Notes: generated by a model from the letters alone, not told the origin. 64,000 bases of DNA from Actinomycetota bacterium (GCA_005888325.1 VAWU01000014.1:1-64000); one strand, 5' to 3'. Shown: positions 42,041 through 50,650, numbered from the stretch's first letter. Program-made: numbers and translations.

Positions 42041-44203
42041 ATGGTCTCCCCCCGACCAGGGAAACGAACGGCGCGCAGACGCGCGGGCATTCTCGTCATC
42101 GCGGTGCTCGCGGGTCTGTTCGCGCAATTGGGTGGTGCGCAGGCGGGCCCGGTGCTGTTCAGCGACGACTTCGAGTCGGGCAACCTCGCGGCCTGGTCCA
42201 CCGTGCAGACCGGGGCCGCCGGTTCCGCCACCGTCCAGAGCGCGGTCGTCAAGACGGGAACGTACGCAGCCCGTCTCTCGGCGACGACGGCCGCCGGGTC
42301 CTTCGCCTACGCGCGCGAGTCGCTCGCCAGCGCTCAGACAGATCTCGTGGCGGCCGGCGACTTCCAGGTCCAGGCGGAAGGCGCAAGCGGTGGCAACGTG
42401 CCGATCTTCCGGTTGTTCGATGCCGGAGGCACCAAGCTCGTCAGCCTCTATCGCCAGAACGGCGCCGGTGGGATCTGGGTCTGGTACGACAACACCTACA
42501 ACGCCACGTCGGCCAACCTCCCCCTCAACACCTGGGCCCAGCTGCAGGTTCACGTGGTTGCCACCGGCTCGGCGACCGGAACGGTCGACGTCTCGGTGAA
42601 CGGCAATGTCGTGTACCACTCCGCGACGGCAAACGTCTCGTCCGCGGGGATCAGCGCGGTGCAGATCGGGAACAACTCCGCAGCCCAGGGCTTCACGATC
42701 GTGGCCGACAACATCCTGGTGTCCAACGGCACGACGAGCACCTCGCCGACCAACACGTCGCCCCCCGTCATCAGCGGCACCGCGGTGGCGAACCAGACCC
42801 TCACCGCTGCTCCGGGCGCCTGGAGCGGCACCGCGCCGATCACGTACACCTACCAGTGGCAGCGTTGCGACAACGCAGGCGCGAGCTGCGCCGACGTCCC
42901 GGGCGCGACCGCCGCAACCTACGTGCTCACCTCGTCGGACGTCGGCTTCACCATGCGTGTCGCCGTCACCGGCGGGAACACTGTCGGCTCGAGCACCGCG
43001 ACCTCGGCGGCCACATCCGTCGTCACCGCGAACGCGCAGCCGCCGGCCAACGTCGTGCGCCCCTCGGTCAACGGCACCGCGCAACAGGGCCAGACGCTCA
43101 CCGGCGACCCGGGCACCTGGAGCGGCACCCAGCCCATCACCTACGCCTATCAATGGCGGAGATGTGACAGCCGTGGCGCGAGCTGCGTCGACATCACCGG
43201 GGCGACCGCGACCACGTACGTTCCAACGGCAAGCGACGTCGGCCACGGGCTGCGCGTGTTCGTGACGGCCTCCAACATCGGCGGCTCGGCGACGCTCGGG
43301 TCGTTGCCGACCGCGGCGGTGACCGCCTCCGACCCGGTGATCGCCGCGGTCGGCGACACCGCCTGTGACCCGCACGATCCGTATTTCAACGGAGGTCTCG
43401 GCAGCTCGACGTACTGCCATCAGAAGTACACCTCCGACCTGCTGGTCAACGGGGACTACAACGCCGTGTTGCCCCTCGGCGACATGCAGTACGACTGTTC
43501 CCCGGCGAGCGCCTTTGCCGCGTCCTACGACCCGACCTGGGGGCGGGTGAAGTCGATCTCGCGCCCTGCGCCCGGCAACCACGAGTACAAGTCCACCAAC
43601 CCGGACCTCTACGGCTACAACCTCTGCAAGCCGAATGCCCAGGACTACTACGGCTACTTCGGAACCTCGGCGGGCGACCCGACCAAGGGCTACTACAGCT
43701 ACGACCTCGGTTCCTGGCACGTGATCGTGCTCAACACGACGCGGGGGTGCAGCGTCATCTCGTGTGCGGCGGGGTCGGCTCAGGAGCAGTGGCTGAAGGC
43801 CGACCTGGCCGCCCACCCCGCGGCATGCACCCTCGCGTACTGGCACGAGCCCCGCTTCTCGTCCAAGACGCCCTCGACCAAGAGCGACGCCTTCTGGAAG
43901 GACCTCTACGCAGCGGGTGCCGACGTGGTGTTGAACGCCCACGTGCACAACTACGAGCGGTTCGCGCCGCAGGACCCCTTGGCCGGCGCCGACCCGGCCC
44001 GAGGGATCCGCGAGTTCGTCGTGGGCACGGGCGGTCGCAGCCACGAGTCATCGGGCACGACCGTCGCCGCCAACAGCGAAGCCCGCAACAGCACGGTGTT
44101 CGGCATCCTGAAGCTGACGCTCCACGCGTCGAGCTACGACTGGCAGTTCGTCCCCCAGGCCGGCCAGTCCTACGTCGATGCCGGTTCGGGTGTGTGCCAT
44201 TGA
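42041..44203 (+). CDS. Secreted metallophosphoesterase with Ig-like repeats
   Basis: A 720-residue exported enzyme. It has an N-terminal signal peptide (basic RTARRRAG then ILVIAVLAGLFAQLGG) and a concanavalin/LamG-like domain (about 38-230). Two Ig-like repeats of about 95 residues share the pattern GAWSGT-PITYxYQWxRCD. The purple-acid-type calcineurin-like phosphoesterase domain carries GDTACD, GDMQYD, GNHEY, YWHEPRF and NAHVHNYER. It probably hydrolyses phosphate esters at the cell surface or in the medium. A good Shine-Dalgarno (GGAGGT) precedes ATG, unlike most genes here. The stop overlaps the start of a lipoprotein gene. Confidence 0.88.
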   Translation: MVSPRPGKRTARRRAGILVIAVLAGLFAQLGGAQAGPVLFSDDFESGNLAAWSTVQTGAAGSATVQSAVVKTGTYAARLSATTAAGSFAYARESLASAQTDLVAAGDFQVQAEGASGGNVPIFRLFDAGGTKLVSLYRQNGAGGIWVWYDNTYNATSANLPLNTWAQLQVHVVATGSATGTVDVSVNGNVVYHSATANVSSAGISAVQIGNNSAAQGFTIVADNILVSNGTTSTSPTNTSPPVISGTAVANQTLTAAPGAWSGTAPITYTYQWQRCDNAGASCADVPGATAATYVLTSSDVGFTMRVAVTGGNTVGSSTATSAATSVVTANAQPPANVVRPSVNGTAQQGQTLTGDPGTWSGTQPITYAYQWRRCDSRGASCVDITGATATTYVPTASDVGHGLRVFVTASNIGGSATLGSLPTAAVTASDPVIAAVGDTACDPHDPYFNGGLGSSTYCHQKYTSDLLVNGDYNAVLPLGDMQYDCSPASAFAASYDPTWGRVKSISRPAPGNHEYKSTNPDLYGYNLCKPNAQDYYGYFGTSAGDPTKGYYSYDLGSWHVIVLNTTRGCSVISCAAGSAQEQWLKADLAAHPAACTLAYWHEPRFSSKTPSTKSDAFWKDLYAAGADVVLNAHVHNYERFAPQDPLAGADPARGIREFVVGTGGRSHESSGTTVAANSEARNSTVFGILKLTLHASSYDWQFVPQAGQSYVDAGSGVCH

Positions 44204-44802
44204 GCGCCCGACGCGCGCTGTTGCGTTGCACGGTTCCGCTCGCCGTCGTGCTCCTGATGGCCGCGTGCTCGCACGGAAGCGACAACACACAATCGCGGCA
44301 AGGCAAAGCCCCTCGGGCGACGGGTGCGACCAGCCGCGCGGCCGCGGGCACGGCCCCTGCGTCGGATCCGGCGGGTCGTGCCTACACCGCGGCAGCGCGA
44401 TCGCGTGCGATACGTGTGGCCACCGACGACCCCCATGTGCGTCTCTTGGGTGCCGACGAGCGGCCGAGCGTGGTCCGCACGGCACCGTGGACCACCCGCG
44501 TGCCGGCAGCCAACGACCGTTTCATCGGCGCGGTGGTCACCATCGACCTCGGCGGTCCGCAGACGATCGACGCGGTGTGGCCCAGTTGGGGCTGTGGCAC
44601 GGGCGAGCGCGCACACGGCATCCTCATCCACGTCGTGGCGAGCAACGTGGTCAATCCCCTCCTCGGTGTCGACCTGCACACCAACCGTGTGCTGTGGATC
44701 GACCCGGGCCCGAACGCGAACGTCGCGGTCTGGCAACGGCAGGGCGATCGAACGACGCCGTTCCCGCCCATGACGTGTGACGACGACGGCCCGCAACTCT
44801 GA
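44194..44802 (+). CDS. Lipoprotein of unknown function
   Basis: A 202-residue protein with a lipoprotein signal (RALLRCTVPLAVVLLMAAC, lipid Cys25 from GTG 44194), a Ser/Ala/Gly-rich linker, and a C-terminal domain containing VVTIDLGGPQTIDAVWPSWG. Either GTG 44194 or TTG 44200 could be the start; the latter forms a TTGA overlap with the phosphoesterase stop. The tight coupling suggests it works with the secreted phosphoesterase, for example as a surface anchor or inhibitor, but this is inference. Confidence 0.68.
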   Translation: MPLSARRALLRCTVPLAVVLLMAACSHGSDNTQSRQGKAPRATGATSRAAAGTAPASDPAGRAYTAAARSRAIRVATDDPHVRLLGADERPSVVRTAPWTTRVPAANDRFIGAVVTIDLGGPQTIDAVWPSWGCGTGERAHGILIHVVASNVVNPLLGVDLHTNRVLWIDPGPNANVAVWQRQGDRTTPFPPMTCDDDGPQL

Positions 44803-44854
44803 GCGGGGCTGACCGTCGGAGCGGGCCGACGTCCGCCCGCGCGAGAGTGGGATC

Positions 44855-46543
44855 GTGGCGATGGAGCGCCTCGCAGAGGTGATCGAGGAGCAGCTCGCCA
44901 AAGGGGTCGTCGGGGCCAGTGTCGCCGTTGTCGTCGACGACCAGATCGTGTGGTCGGCCGGGTACGGCGTCGTCGACATCGACGATCCGGCTCCGGTGAC
45001 GCCGACCACCACGTTCTCGGCGCAGTCGCTGACGAAGCCGGTCGTGGCCACCGCGCTCATGCGTTTCGTCGAGGACGGCACGATCGGCCTGGATGATCCG
45101 GTCAACGCCCACCTCGGTGAGGTGCGTCTCGCCAACGCCTGGGAGGACGAGCATCCGGTCACGATCCGCCAGCTGCTCACGCACACCGGCGGCTTGGGCG
45201 TGTCGGCCTCATGGCATTCGACCGTCTCCGTCGAGGACGAGGTCACCACCCACGTCGCCACCGAAGCCGCCCCGGGATCGCGGCTCGTGTACGCCAACAA
45301 CGGCTACGACACGCTCGGGTGCCTGCTGGCCCACCTCGCCGGCGCGGCCTGGGACGAGGTGGTCACGCGGGCAGTGTTCGTCCCGCTCGAGATGACGGCG
45401 ACACGCATCGGTGCGCCGCCCGCGGGTCACGAGGACCGTGCGGTCGGGCATGCGCCGAGCCAGATGGACGGCCGCGTGCTGCGCCTGGCGACCGTGCCGT
45501 GGCCCTTCGAGCCTCCACCGCCGTCGGGATCGATGGTGTCGACGGCCGAGGATCTGGCGCGCTTCATGCTGGCCCACCTCAACGGCGGCGGCGGGGTCGT
45601 GAGAATCGAGACGGTGGCCGACATGCAGCGGCTCCACGCGCCGCTCGGGCCGGGGGGAGGGGGCATGGGCCTGGGCTTCCGGGTCGACCGGCGCGGGGGT
45701 CGCGCCTTCTTCTGCCACGGGGGCGACGGCGTCGGGTTCACGAACTTCATCGGTGCCCATCCCGATGAGCGGGTGGGAGCCGTCGTCCTGCTGAACACCG
45801 GCGGCGCGCAGGAAGCCCGCTCGGTCATCGCCGGCGCCGCGCTCGCGTATGGCCTGGACGAGCCGGCGGTGTTCAGCCGGACGACGACGCCGGCGCGGGT
45901 CGACTCTCGGCTGCTCGGGGGTTACCGGTCGACGTTCTGGGAGCTGCGGGCAGAGCTGACGCAGCCCGGTGATCACCCACTGCTGCGCTCGTCCCCGGGG
46001 GCGATCGTGAGCTCGGAGACGAAGACCCGGCTCGAGCCCGCCGGCGACCGTTGGCGGGGCGACGGCGGCATGTTCGACGGGTGGGAGCTCGATCTCGTCG
46101 TCGGCGCGGACGGGCGGGCCCGTCTCTACGGCGGCGTGTACCCGTTCGAGTACGTCGCGGACGACACGCCGATGCCACGCCTCCCCACTGCGGTTGATCC
46201 CGACGGCGAGCTGGCCGGCGCGTGGGCGGGCACCACCCACTCGCCGATCGGACCGGTGCCGTTCGAGCTGGTCGTCCGCCCGCCGAACGCGGCGACCGTC
46301 ACGACCATGGGAGTGACCGAGGTCGCGCTGGTCGACGTCGACGCCGGCGCGGGCTGGGTCACCGGCCATTTCGACGTCGACATCGACGGCATCGGCGGGC
46401 TCCGCGTGTTCCTGCGCCTCGGACTCGTCGCGCGACGCCTCGAAGGCATGGCCTACGCGCGCAGCGAGCTGGGAGAGTTCGCCATGCCGGTCGAGCTCGA
46501 GCCGGTCGAGCTCGAGCCGGTCGAGCTCGAGCAGCCGACGTGA
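44855..46543 (+). CDS. Class C beta-lactamase-like serine hydrolase
   Basis: A 562-residue protein of the beta-lactamase/DD-peptidase clan. Catalytic motifs are SLTK (Ser58, Lys61), YAN in LVYANNGYD as the YxN motif, and HGG in FFCHGGDGVG in place of KTG, typical of esterase/peptidase members rather than true beta-lactamases. The extra C-terminal part (about 340-550) is a beta-rich domain. There is no signal peptide. GTG 44855 and ATG 44861 are both possible starts. The protein ends in three PVELE repeats encoded by a perfect 15-bp tandem repeat. Confidence 0.85.
   Translation: MAMERLAEVIEEQLAKGVVGASVAVVVDDQIVWSAGYGVVDIDDPAPVTPTTTFSAQSLTKPVVATALMRFVEDGTIGLDDPVNAHLGEVRLANAWEDEHPVTIRQLLTHTGGLGVSASWHSTVSVEDEVTTHVATEAAPGSRLVYANNGYDTLGCLLAHLAGAAWDEVVTRAVFVPLEMTATRIGAPPAGHEDRAVGHAPSQMDGRVLRLATVPWPFEPPPPSGSMVSTAEDLARFMLAHLNGGGGVVRIETVADMQRLHAPLGPGGGGMGLGFRVDRRGGRAFFCHGGDGVGFTNFIGAHPDERVGAVVLLNTGGAQEARSVIAGAALAYGLDEPAVFSRTTTPARVDSRLLGGYRSTFWELRAELTQPGDHPLLRSSPGAIVSSETKTRLEPAGDRWRGDGGMFDGWELDLVVGADGRARLYGGVYPFEYVADDTPMPRLPTAVDPDGELAGAWAGTTHSPIGPVPFELVVRPPNAATVTTMGVTEVALVDVDAGAGWVTGHFDVDIDGIGGLRVFLRLGLVARRLEGMAYARSELGEFAMPVELEPVELEPVELEQPT
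46487..46531 (+). repeat. Perfect 3 x 15-bp tandem repeat at a gene 3' end
   Basis: ccggtcgagctcgag is repeated exactly three times (46487-46501, 46502-46516, 46517-46531). It encodes (PVELE)3 just before the stop of the beta-lactamase-like gene. The identical copies suggest recent slippage. Confidence 0.9.
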
Positions 46544-46582
46544 GACGGCTGTGTGCGCAGTTGCAGCCGGCCGAGCGCGTCG

Positions 46583-47458
46583 TCAGGCGGGCAGGGCGAC
46601 GGTCGTGCCGGCGCGGTAGCTGACGACCGCCTCTGGTACGCGCAGCAGATCGTGCTCCTCGTACAGGCCGCGACACTCGAGCCAGGCGTCGGCAACGATC
46701 GCGTCGGCCACCTTGTCGATGACGGCGCTTGCGGGTCCCGCCTCGTGCTCCTCGGCCACGGTCATGAGGCCCCAACCGTCCCAGGGAAGCAGCTCCATCT
46801 TGTTGAGCGCCGCGAGGTCGCGCACGACGTTGTTGCGGACGAACCAGATGCCCCAGAAGTCGAGGATCCCGAAGCGCTCGGGGTCGGCCCCGCCAGATCG
46901 ACAGAGCTGCCAGGCCTCGGCCGCGTCCAGAAAGCTGCCCGGCGGCAGGTCGGTTGTGTCGAAGGCGAGCCCCAGCGCCTGCCGTTGGACGAGGTCGAGC
47001 TGGTAGTCGACCCGCCGCCAGCGCGCGGGCGCCGGCTCCCAGTACTCGACCACCCAATGGTCGATGTAGCGATCGGTCTCGAAGTACGTCGCGAAGCCGC
47101 ACCGCGCCCGGGCGGGGATCCCGGACCGCCGGAGCAGGGCGCACGTCAGCGTCGAGAAATGGCGACAGTTGCCGATCATCCGCCGGTCGGGAGGTCGCGA
47201 CGTGCTCAGCGGCGCGGGATCGAGCCGCCGGATGAGCTCGACCATCGCCGACGCGGCGCGCGTCTCGACCTCGTCCGCCCGTGCGGGTGGGATCTCGACG
47301 CCGTACCGGTCGGCCCAGAACTCGTGGAGGATCAGGCCCTGCACGACCGGCCCCAGCGCGAGCGGGTCTTCGGGCAGCTCCTCGAACGCGTCGGACCCGG
47401 GATCGAGGGTCGTCATCGGGCCGGCGGTCGAGTAGTACGCAAGCTCGTCGTCTCTCAT
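46583..47458 (-). CDS. Transglutaminase-like cysteine-protease-fold protein
   Basis: A 291-residue cytoplasmic protein. The transglutaminase-core triad is suggested by Cys98 in GNCRHFST, His134 in DHWVVEYW and an Asp around residue 149 in RVDYQLD. The spacing matches archaeal/bacterial transglutaminase-like proteins. The rest has no recognised domain. ATG 47458 is preferred to the upstream TTG 47473. A hexamer inverted repeat TCTCAT/ATGAGA (47453-47470) spans the start. Probable function is proteolysis or amide chemistry; the substrate is unknown. Confidence 0.75.
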   Translation of the reverse strand: MRDDELAYYSTAGPMTTLDPGSDAFEELPEDPLALGPVVQGLILHEFWADRYGVEIPPARADEVETRAASAMVELIRRLDPAPLSTSRPPDRRMIGNCRHFSTLTCALLRRSGIPARARCGFATYFETDRYIDHWVVEYWEPAPARWRRVDYQLDLVQRQALGLAFDTTDLPPGSFLDAAEAWQLCRSGGADPERFGILDFWGIWFVRNNVVRDLAALNKMELLPWDGWGLMTVAEEHEAGPASAVIDKVADAIVADAWLECRGLYEEHDLLRVPEAVVSYRAGTTVALPA

Positions 47459-47579
47459 CTCTCGATGAGACAACCTTCCGTCGCGTGAAGGTCAAGTGGT
47501 TCCGCGTTCCCCCAGCGCTCCTCGACTCGCGCGATCGCGGCGTCACAGATGCGCGCCTGTGGCTCCGCGATCGTGCCCT

Positions 47580-47730
47580 GCCGTCGTCGGGTTGCGATCG
47601 CGGCGGTGGGGGTGGTCGCGCGTCGACGTCGGTGCCGTCGGGCTTCAGCCAGCGCCAGTGCCCCGGCCCGCCCTCCAGCCGGTACCCCTCGCGGGTCTTC
47701 TGCGCGTGGTGGAACCTGCAGACGCTTGGC
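47580..47730 (-). pseudogene. Remnant of an HNH endonuclease (13E12/DUF222 type) C-terminus
   Basis: The minus strand encodes VCRFHHAQKTREGYRLEGG followed by PGHWRWLKPDGT, closely matching the last 40 residues of actinobacterial DUF222-HNH nucleases, where C-R-x-H-H is the final part of the HNH motif. No start codon or upstream nuclease sequence is present. The frame continues without a family-like end into the neighbouring gene. The intact SOS-like palindrome 36 bp upstream suggests the promoter and the 3' end survive after deletion of the gene body. Confidence 0.6.
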
Positions 47731-47765
47731 GAACTCCGGCGTCCGGGCTACAGCTCACGGGAAAG

Positions 47766-47779
47766 CGAACGTACGTTCG
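47766..47779. promoter_or_regulatory. Candidate LexA/SOS box CGAACGTACGTTCG
   Basis: A perfect 14-bp palindrome matching the actinobacterial/Gram-positive LexA consensus CGAAC-N4-GTTCG. It lies 67 nt before the MerR gene on one side and 36 bp before the HNH remnant on the other. Many actinobacterial 13E12/DUF222-HNH genes have SOS boxes, which favours the remnant as the original target. Confidence 0.7.
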
Positions 47780-47846
47780 ATGTTATCAGGCCCAGCGACA
47801 AGCCGCAAGCATCTTCCGCGATTCGGGGGCCTTCTCGCGACCAAGA

Positions 47847-48683
47847 ATGGGCGATGTCATGTTGAGCATCGGAGACTTCGCCCGGCTCGGCCAGGTCTCG
47901 CCGCGAACGCTCCGCCACTACGACGAGCTCGGCATCCTGCGCCCCGACCGAGTGGATCCGGAGAGTGGGTACCGCTTCTACGGAGTCGCCCAGCTCGAAC
48001 GATTGCACCGCGTCGTGGCGCTGCGCGACCTGGGGTTCGGTCTCGACCAGGTCGGCGAGTTGCTCGAGGACGATCCTCCGCTCGAACAGCTCGTCGCCAT
48101 GCTCCGCGCACGACGGACCGAGATCGAGCAGCGAGTCTCCGAGGAGCAGGCCCGGCTGCGCAGAGTGGAAGCGCAGCTTCGCGCGCTCGACGCCGCGGAT
48201 CCCGTCCCTTCCCCCGACATCGTGCTGAAGTCGACGCAGCCGCTCCGGATCGCGGAGATCGCCGCGACCGCGCCGGGGTTCGGGCATGAGAACCTCGGCC
48301 CCGTCTTCATGCGCGTGCTCCCCGAGGTGGCGGCGCACCTGGAGAGAAGCGCGGCGCAACCGGGGATCACGGTCGCCTGGTACGAGGAGCCGTCCGACGA
48401 CGGAGCGGTGGTGCTGCACACCGGTTTCGACATCGGCGACCAGGCGGTCGATGGAACTGATCGCGTGCGAATCGTGGATCTGCCAGTCGTGGAAGTCGCT
48501 TCAGTCATCCACCGCGGCTCGATGGACAACGTCGTGCCAGTGTACGAAGTGCTCGTCCGATGGATCGAGGACAGCGGCTACCGCTTGGATGGCCGCAGCC
48601 GCGAGCTCTACCACGAATGGCACTCCGATGATCCCGCTCGGAGTGTGACCGAGCTGCAGATGCCCGTCGCTCTCGCGACGTAG
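47847..48683 (+). CDS. MerR-family transcriptional regulator with effector domain
   Basis: A 278-residue regulator. The N-terminal winged helix-turn-helix is typical (LSIGDFARLGQVSPRTLRHYDELG, YRFYGVAQL, with RDLGFGLDQV). A dimerisation coiled coil (about 80-125) and a GyrI-like small-molecule-binding domain follow (VPVYEVLVRWIEDSGYRLDG near the C-terminus). This is the multidrug-sensor layout of BltR/TipA-like proteins. ATG 47847 or ATG 47859 could start translation; the latter gives the usual MLSIGDF. No obvious target gene adjoins. Its TAG stop doubles as the start of the pdxH -10 hexamer. Confidence 0.88.
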   Translation: MGDVMLSIGDFARLGQVSPRTLRHYDELGILRPDRVDPESGYRFYGVAQLERLHRVVALRDLGFGLDQVGELLEDDPPLEQLVAMLRARRTEIEQRVSEEQARLRRVEAQLRALDAADPVPSPDIVLKSTQPLRIAEIAATAPGFGHENLGPVFMRVLPEVAAHLERSAAQPGITVAWYEEPSDDGAVVLHTGFDIGDQAVDGTDRVRIVDLPVVEVASVIHRGSMDNVVPVYEVLVRWIEDSGYRLDGRSRELYHEWHSDDPARSVTELQMPVALAT

Positions 48684-48686
48684 GGT
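48681..48686 (+). promoter_or_regulatory. -10 element (TAGGGT) of pdxH over a stop codon
   Basis: TAGGGT begins with the TAG stop of the MerR gene and ends 8 nt before the pdxH ATG, predicting a leaderless pdxH message. Confidence 0.5.
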
Positions 48687-48694
48687 GCCGAGGG

Positions 48695-49294
48695 ATGACG
48701 CTGACCGAGGACGCCGTCCACCCCGACCCCTTCGTGCAGCTCACCCGCTGGTACGACGAGGCGGTCGCCGCGATCGCCGACGAGGCCGACCACATGGTGG
48801 TCGCGACGTCCGATCTCGACGGGCGGCCGTCGGCGCGGGTGGTGCTGCTGCGCGGCTTCGACGCACGAGGGCTCTGCTTCTACACGAACTACGAGAGTCG
48901 CAAGAGCCACGAGCTCAGCCTGAACCCACATGCGGCTGTGCTCCTGCACTGGACGACGCTGCGTCGTCAGGTGCGCGCCACGGGTGCCGTGAGTCGTCTA
49001 GGTCCGGCGGAGTCGGAGGCGTACTGGCGCAACCGGCCCCGCGCCAGCCAGCTGAGCGCGTGGGCATCCCACCAGAGTGAGACCGTGCCGAGCCGGGCCT
49101 TCCTCGAGGCCGAGGTCGAGCGGCTGGCGGCCCGATTCGGTGACGAGGCCGTCCCGCTCCCACCGTTCTGGGGTGGCTTTCGCGTCGCGCCATCGGACTT
49201 CGAGTTCTGGGAGCACCGCGATGATCGGCTCCACGATCGGCTGCGCTACCGGAAAGAGGGAGGCGGCTGGGCCCTCGAGCGCCTCGCACCATGA
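48695..49294 (+). CDS. pdxH: Pyridoxamine 5'-phosphate oxidase
   Basis: FMN enzyme that makes pyridoxal 5'-phosphate. The 199-residue protein has the family FMN/substrate blocks ARVVLLRGFD, FYTNYESRKSHEL, VRATGAVSRL, ESEAYWRNRPRASQLSAWAS and the C-terminal DFEFWEHRDDRLHDR. Length and N-terminus are normal. ATG follows a -10 hexamer. The 3' end overlaps the methyltransferase start (ATGA), so the two are coupled. Confidence 0.94.
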   Translation: MTLTEDAVHPDPFVQLTRWYDEAVAAIADEADHMVVATSDLDGRPSARVVLLRGFDARGLCFYTNYESRKSHELSLNPHAAVLLHWTTLRRQVRATGAVSRLGPAESEAYWRNRPRASQLSAWASHQSETVPSRAFLEAEVERLAARFGDEAVPLPPFWGGFRVAPSDFEFWEHRDDRLHDRLRYRKEGGGWALERLAP

Positions 49295-50004
49295 GACCCT
49301 CCACGCGTTCACGCGAGACTGGTCCCGTGCATGCCGACGACCGCGCGCCGGCCCCTGAGCCGGCGAGCACGCCGACAGCCGGATGGCACGACGCGGATCA
49401 GGTCGACTGGTACTTGGATCGAGTGGAGCGACTGCCACCGCGACTCGCGGGCGAAGCGGCGTTGCTGGAGATGCTGCCGCGCGAGGCGCGGTCGGTGCTC
49501 GACCTGGGATGCGGTGACGGCCGGCTGGTGAGTCTCGTGGTCGATGCGCTTCCGACCGTCGCGCGGGTCGTCGCCGTCGACCGGTCGCCACCCATGCTCG
49601 ATCGAGCGCGTGAGCGGTTCCGCGCGGACGATCGCGTCGAGGTCCGGCCGTGGGATCTCGCGGACGACCTGAGCACGCTCGGGGAGTTCGACCTCATCGT
49701 TTCGGGCTTCGCCATCCACCACTTGGACGACGGTCGCAAGCGGTCTCTGATCAACGAGGTCGCTCGTCAGCTCCGGCCCGGCGGTGTCTTCGCCAACTTG
49801 GAGATCGTCGCGTCGTCCACGCCGATGCTGCATGCGGAGTTCCTGGCTCGCATCGGACGGACGGCCGATGATCCGGAGGACCGGCTTGTCGACGTCGAGA
49901 CGCAGCTGATCTGGATGCGCGACGCCGGACTGGCCCACGTCGATTGCATGTGGCGCTGGCGTGGGATGGCGTTGCTCGTGGGACGATCCGCGAGCCTCCC
50001 GTAG
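49291..50004 (+). CDS. Class I SAM-dependent methyltransferase
   Basis: A 237-residue Rossmann methyltransferase with motif I VLDLGCGDGR (about residues 69-78), an acidic residue after strand 2 (VVAVDRSPPML), motif II DLIVSGFAIHHL and LRPGGVFANLE. The substrate cannot be told. The first 25 residues are Pro/Ala-rich and probably disordered. ATG overlaps the pdxH stop by 4 nt. The sigma factor gene follows after 34 nt. Confidence 0.87.
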   Translation: MRPSTRSRETGPVHADDRAPAPEPASTPTAGWHDADQVDWYLDRVERLPPRLAGEAALLEMLPREARSVLDLGCGDGRLVSLVVDALPTVARVVAVDRSPPMLDRARERFRADDRVEVRPWDLADDLSTLGEFDLIVSGFAIHHLDDGRKRSLINEVARQLRPGGVFANLEIVASSTPMLHAEFLARIGRTADDPEDRLVDVETQLIWMRDAGLAHVDCMWRWRGMALLVGRSASLP

Positions 50005-50038
50005 CCCTTGCGTGAACCTGCCATCGGCTGCGGGGAAC

Positions 50039-50650
50039 ATGAGGAGTGTGGAGGAGGAGTCCGACGCCGCGGTGATCGCCGCGTCACTCCACGACCCGGT
50101 TCGGTTCGGGACGATCTTCGACCGCCACGCGACCGTGCTGCATCGCTATCTCGTGCGTCGGCTCGGACCGGACGAGGCCGAGGCGATGGTGGGCGAGGTG
50201 TTCCGGGTCGCCTTCGAGAAGCGGCACACCTATGACGTGCTGCGTCCGGCGGCGCGGCCGTGGCTCTACGGCATCGCCACGAACCTGCTGGCGAAGCACC
50301 GGCGTCGCGAGGCGCGGCGCATCCATGCGATGGCGCGGCTCGCTGCGCAGCGGTTGTCGCCCGTGGACGACGCCGATCGTGTGAGCGTCGTCGTCGATGC
50401 CTCGAAGCACTGGCAGCGGGTCGCGCAGGCGGTGATGTCGCTACCGGAGCCGGAACGCGATGCGCTCATGCTCCACGTCTGGGAGTCGCTGAGCTACGAG
50501 GAGGTCGCCGACGCCCTCGGCCTGCCCATCGGCACCGTGCGCTCAAGAATTCACCGGGCGCGCAGACGTCTTCGTGAACTCGCGGACCTCAGCGGGGGAG
50601 AACACGGCGAGAGCACCGGGGACAGAGACCCTGGGAGGATCGGGTCGTGA
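50039..50650 (+). CDS. ECF-type RNA polymerase sigma factor
   Basis: A 203-residue sigma-70-family factor. Region 2 starts near VRFGTIFDRHATVLHRYLVRR and includes RPWLYGIATNLL. Region 4 has the helix-turn-helix LSYEEVADALGLPIGTVRSR. The linker between them is short, as in ECF sigmas. No classical anti-sigma gene follows; instead the next gene, overlapping by 4 nt (GTGA), has an anti-sigma-associated N-terminus joined to a VOC domain. The exact start (ATG 50039 or GTG 50048) is uncertain. Confidence 0.88.
   Translation: MRSVEEESDAAVIAASLHDPVRFGTIFDRHATVLHRYLVRRLGPDEAEAMVGEVFRVAFEKRHTYDVLRPAARPWLYGIATNLLAKHRRREARRIHAMARLAAQRLSPVDDADRVSVVVDASKHWQRVAQAVMSLPEPERDALMLHVWESLSYEEVADALGLPIGTVRSRIHRARRRLRELADLSGGEHGESTGDRDPGRIGS

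Noticed and set aside
44848-44853. TGGGAT as -10 of the beta-lactamase-like gene
   Set aside because: The first two bases do not fit the TA seen in all other cases, so it is not listed as a promoter.
47549-48289. Plus-strand frame preceding and overlapping the MerR gene
   Set aside because: Arg/Ala-rich shadow frame in a different phase; the MerR frame has a full DNA-binding signature.
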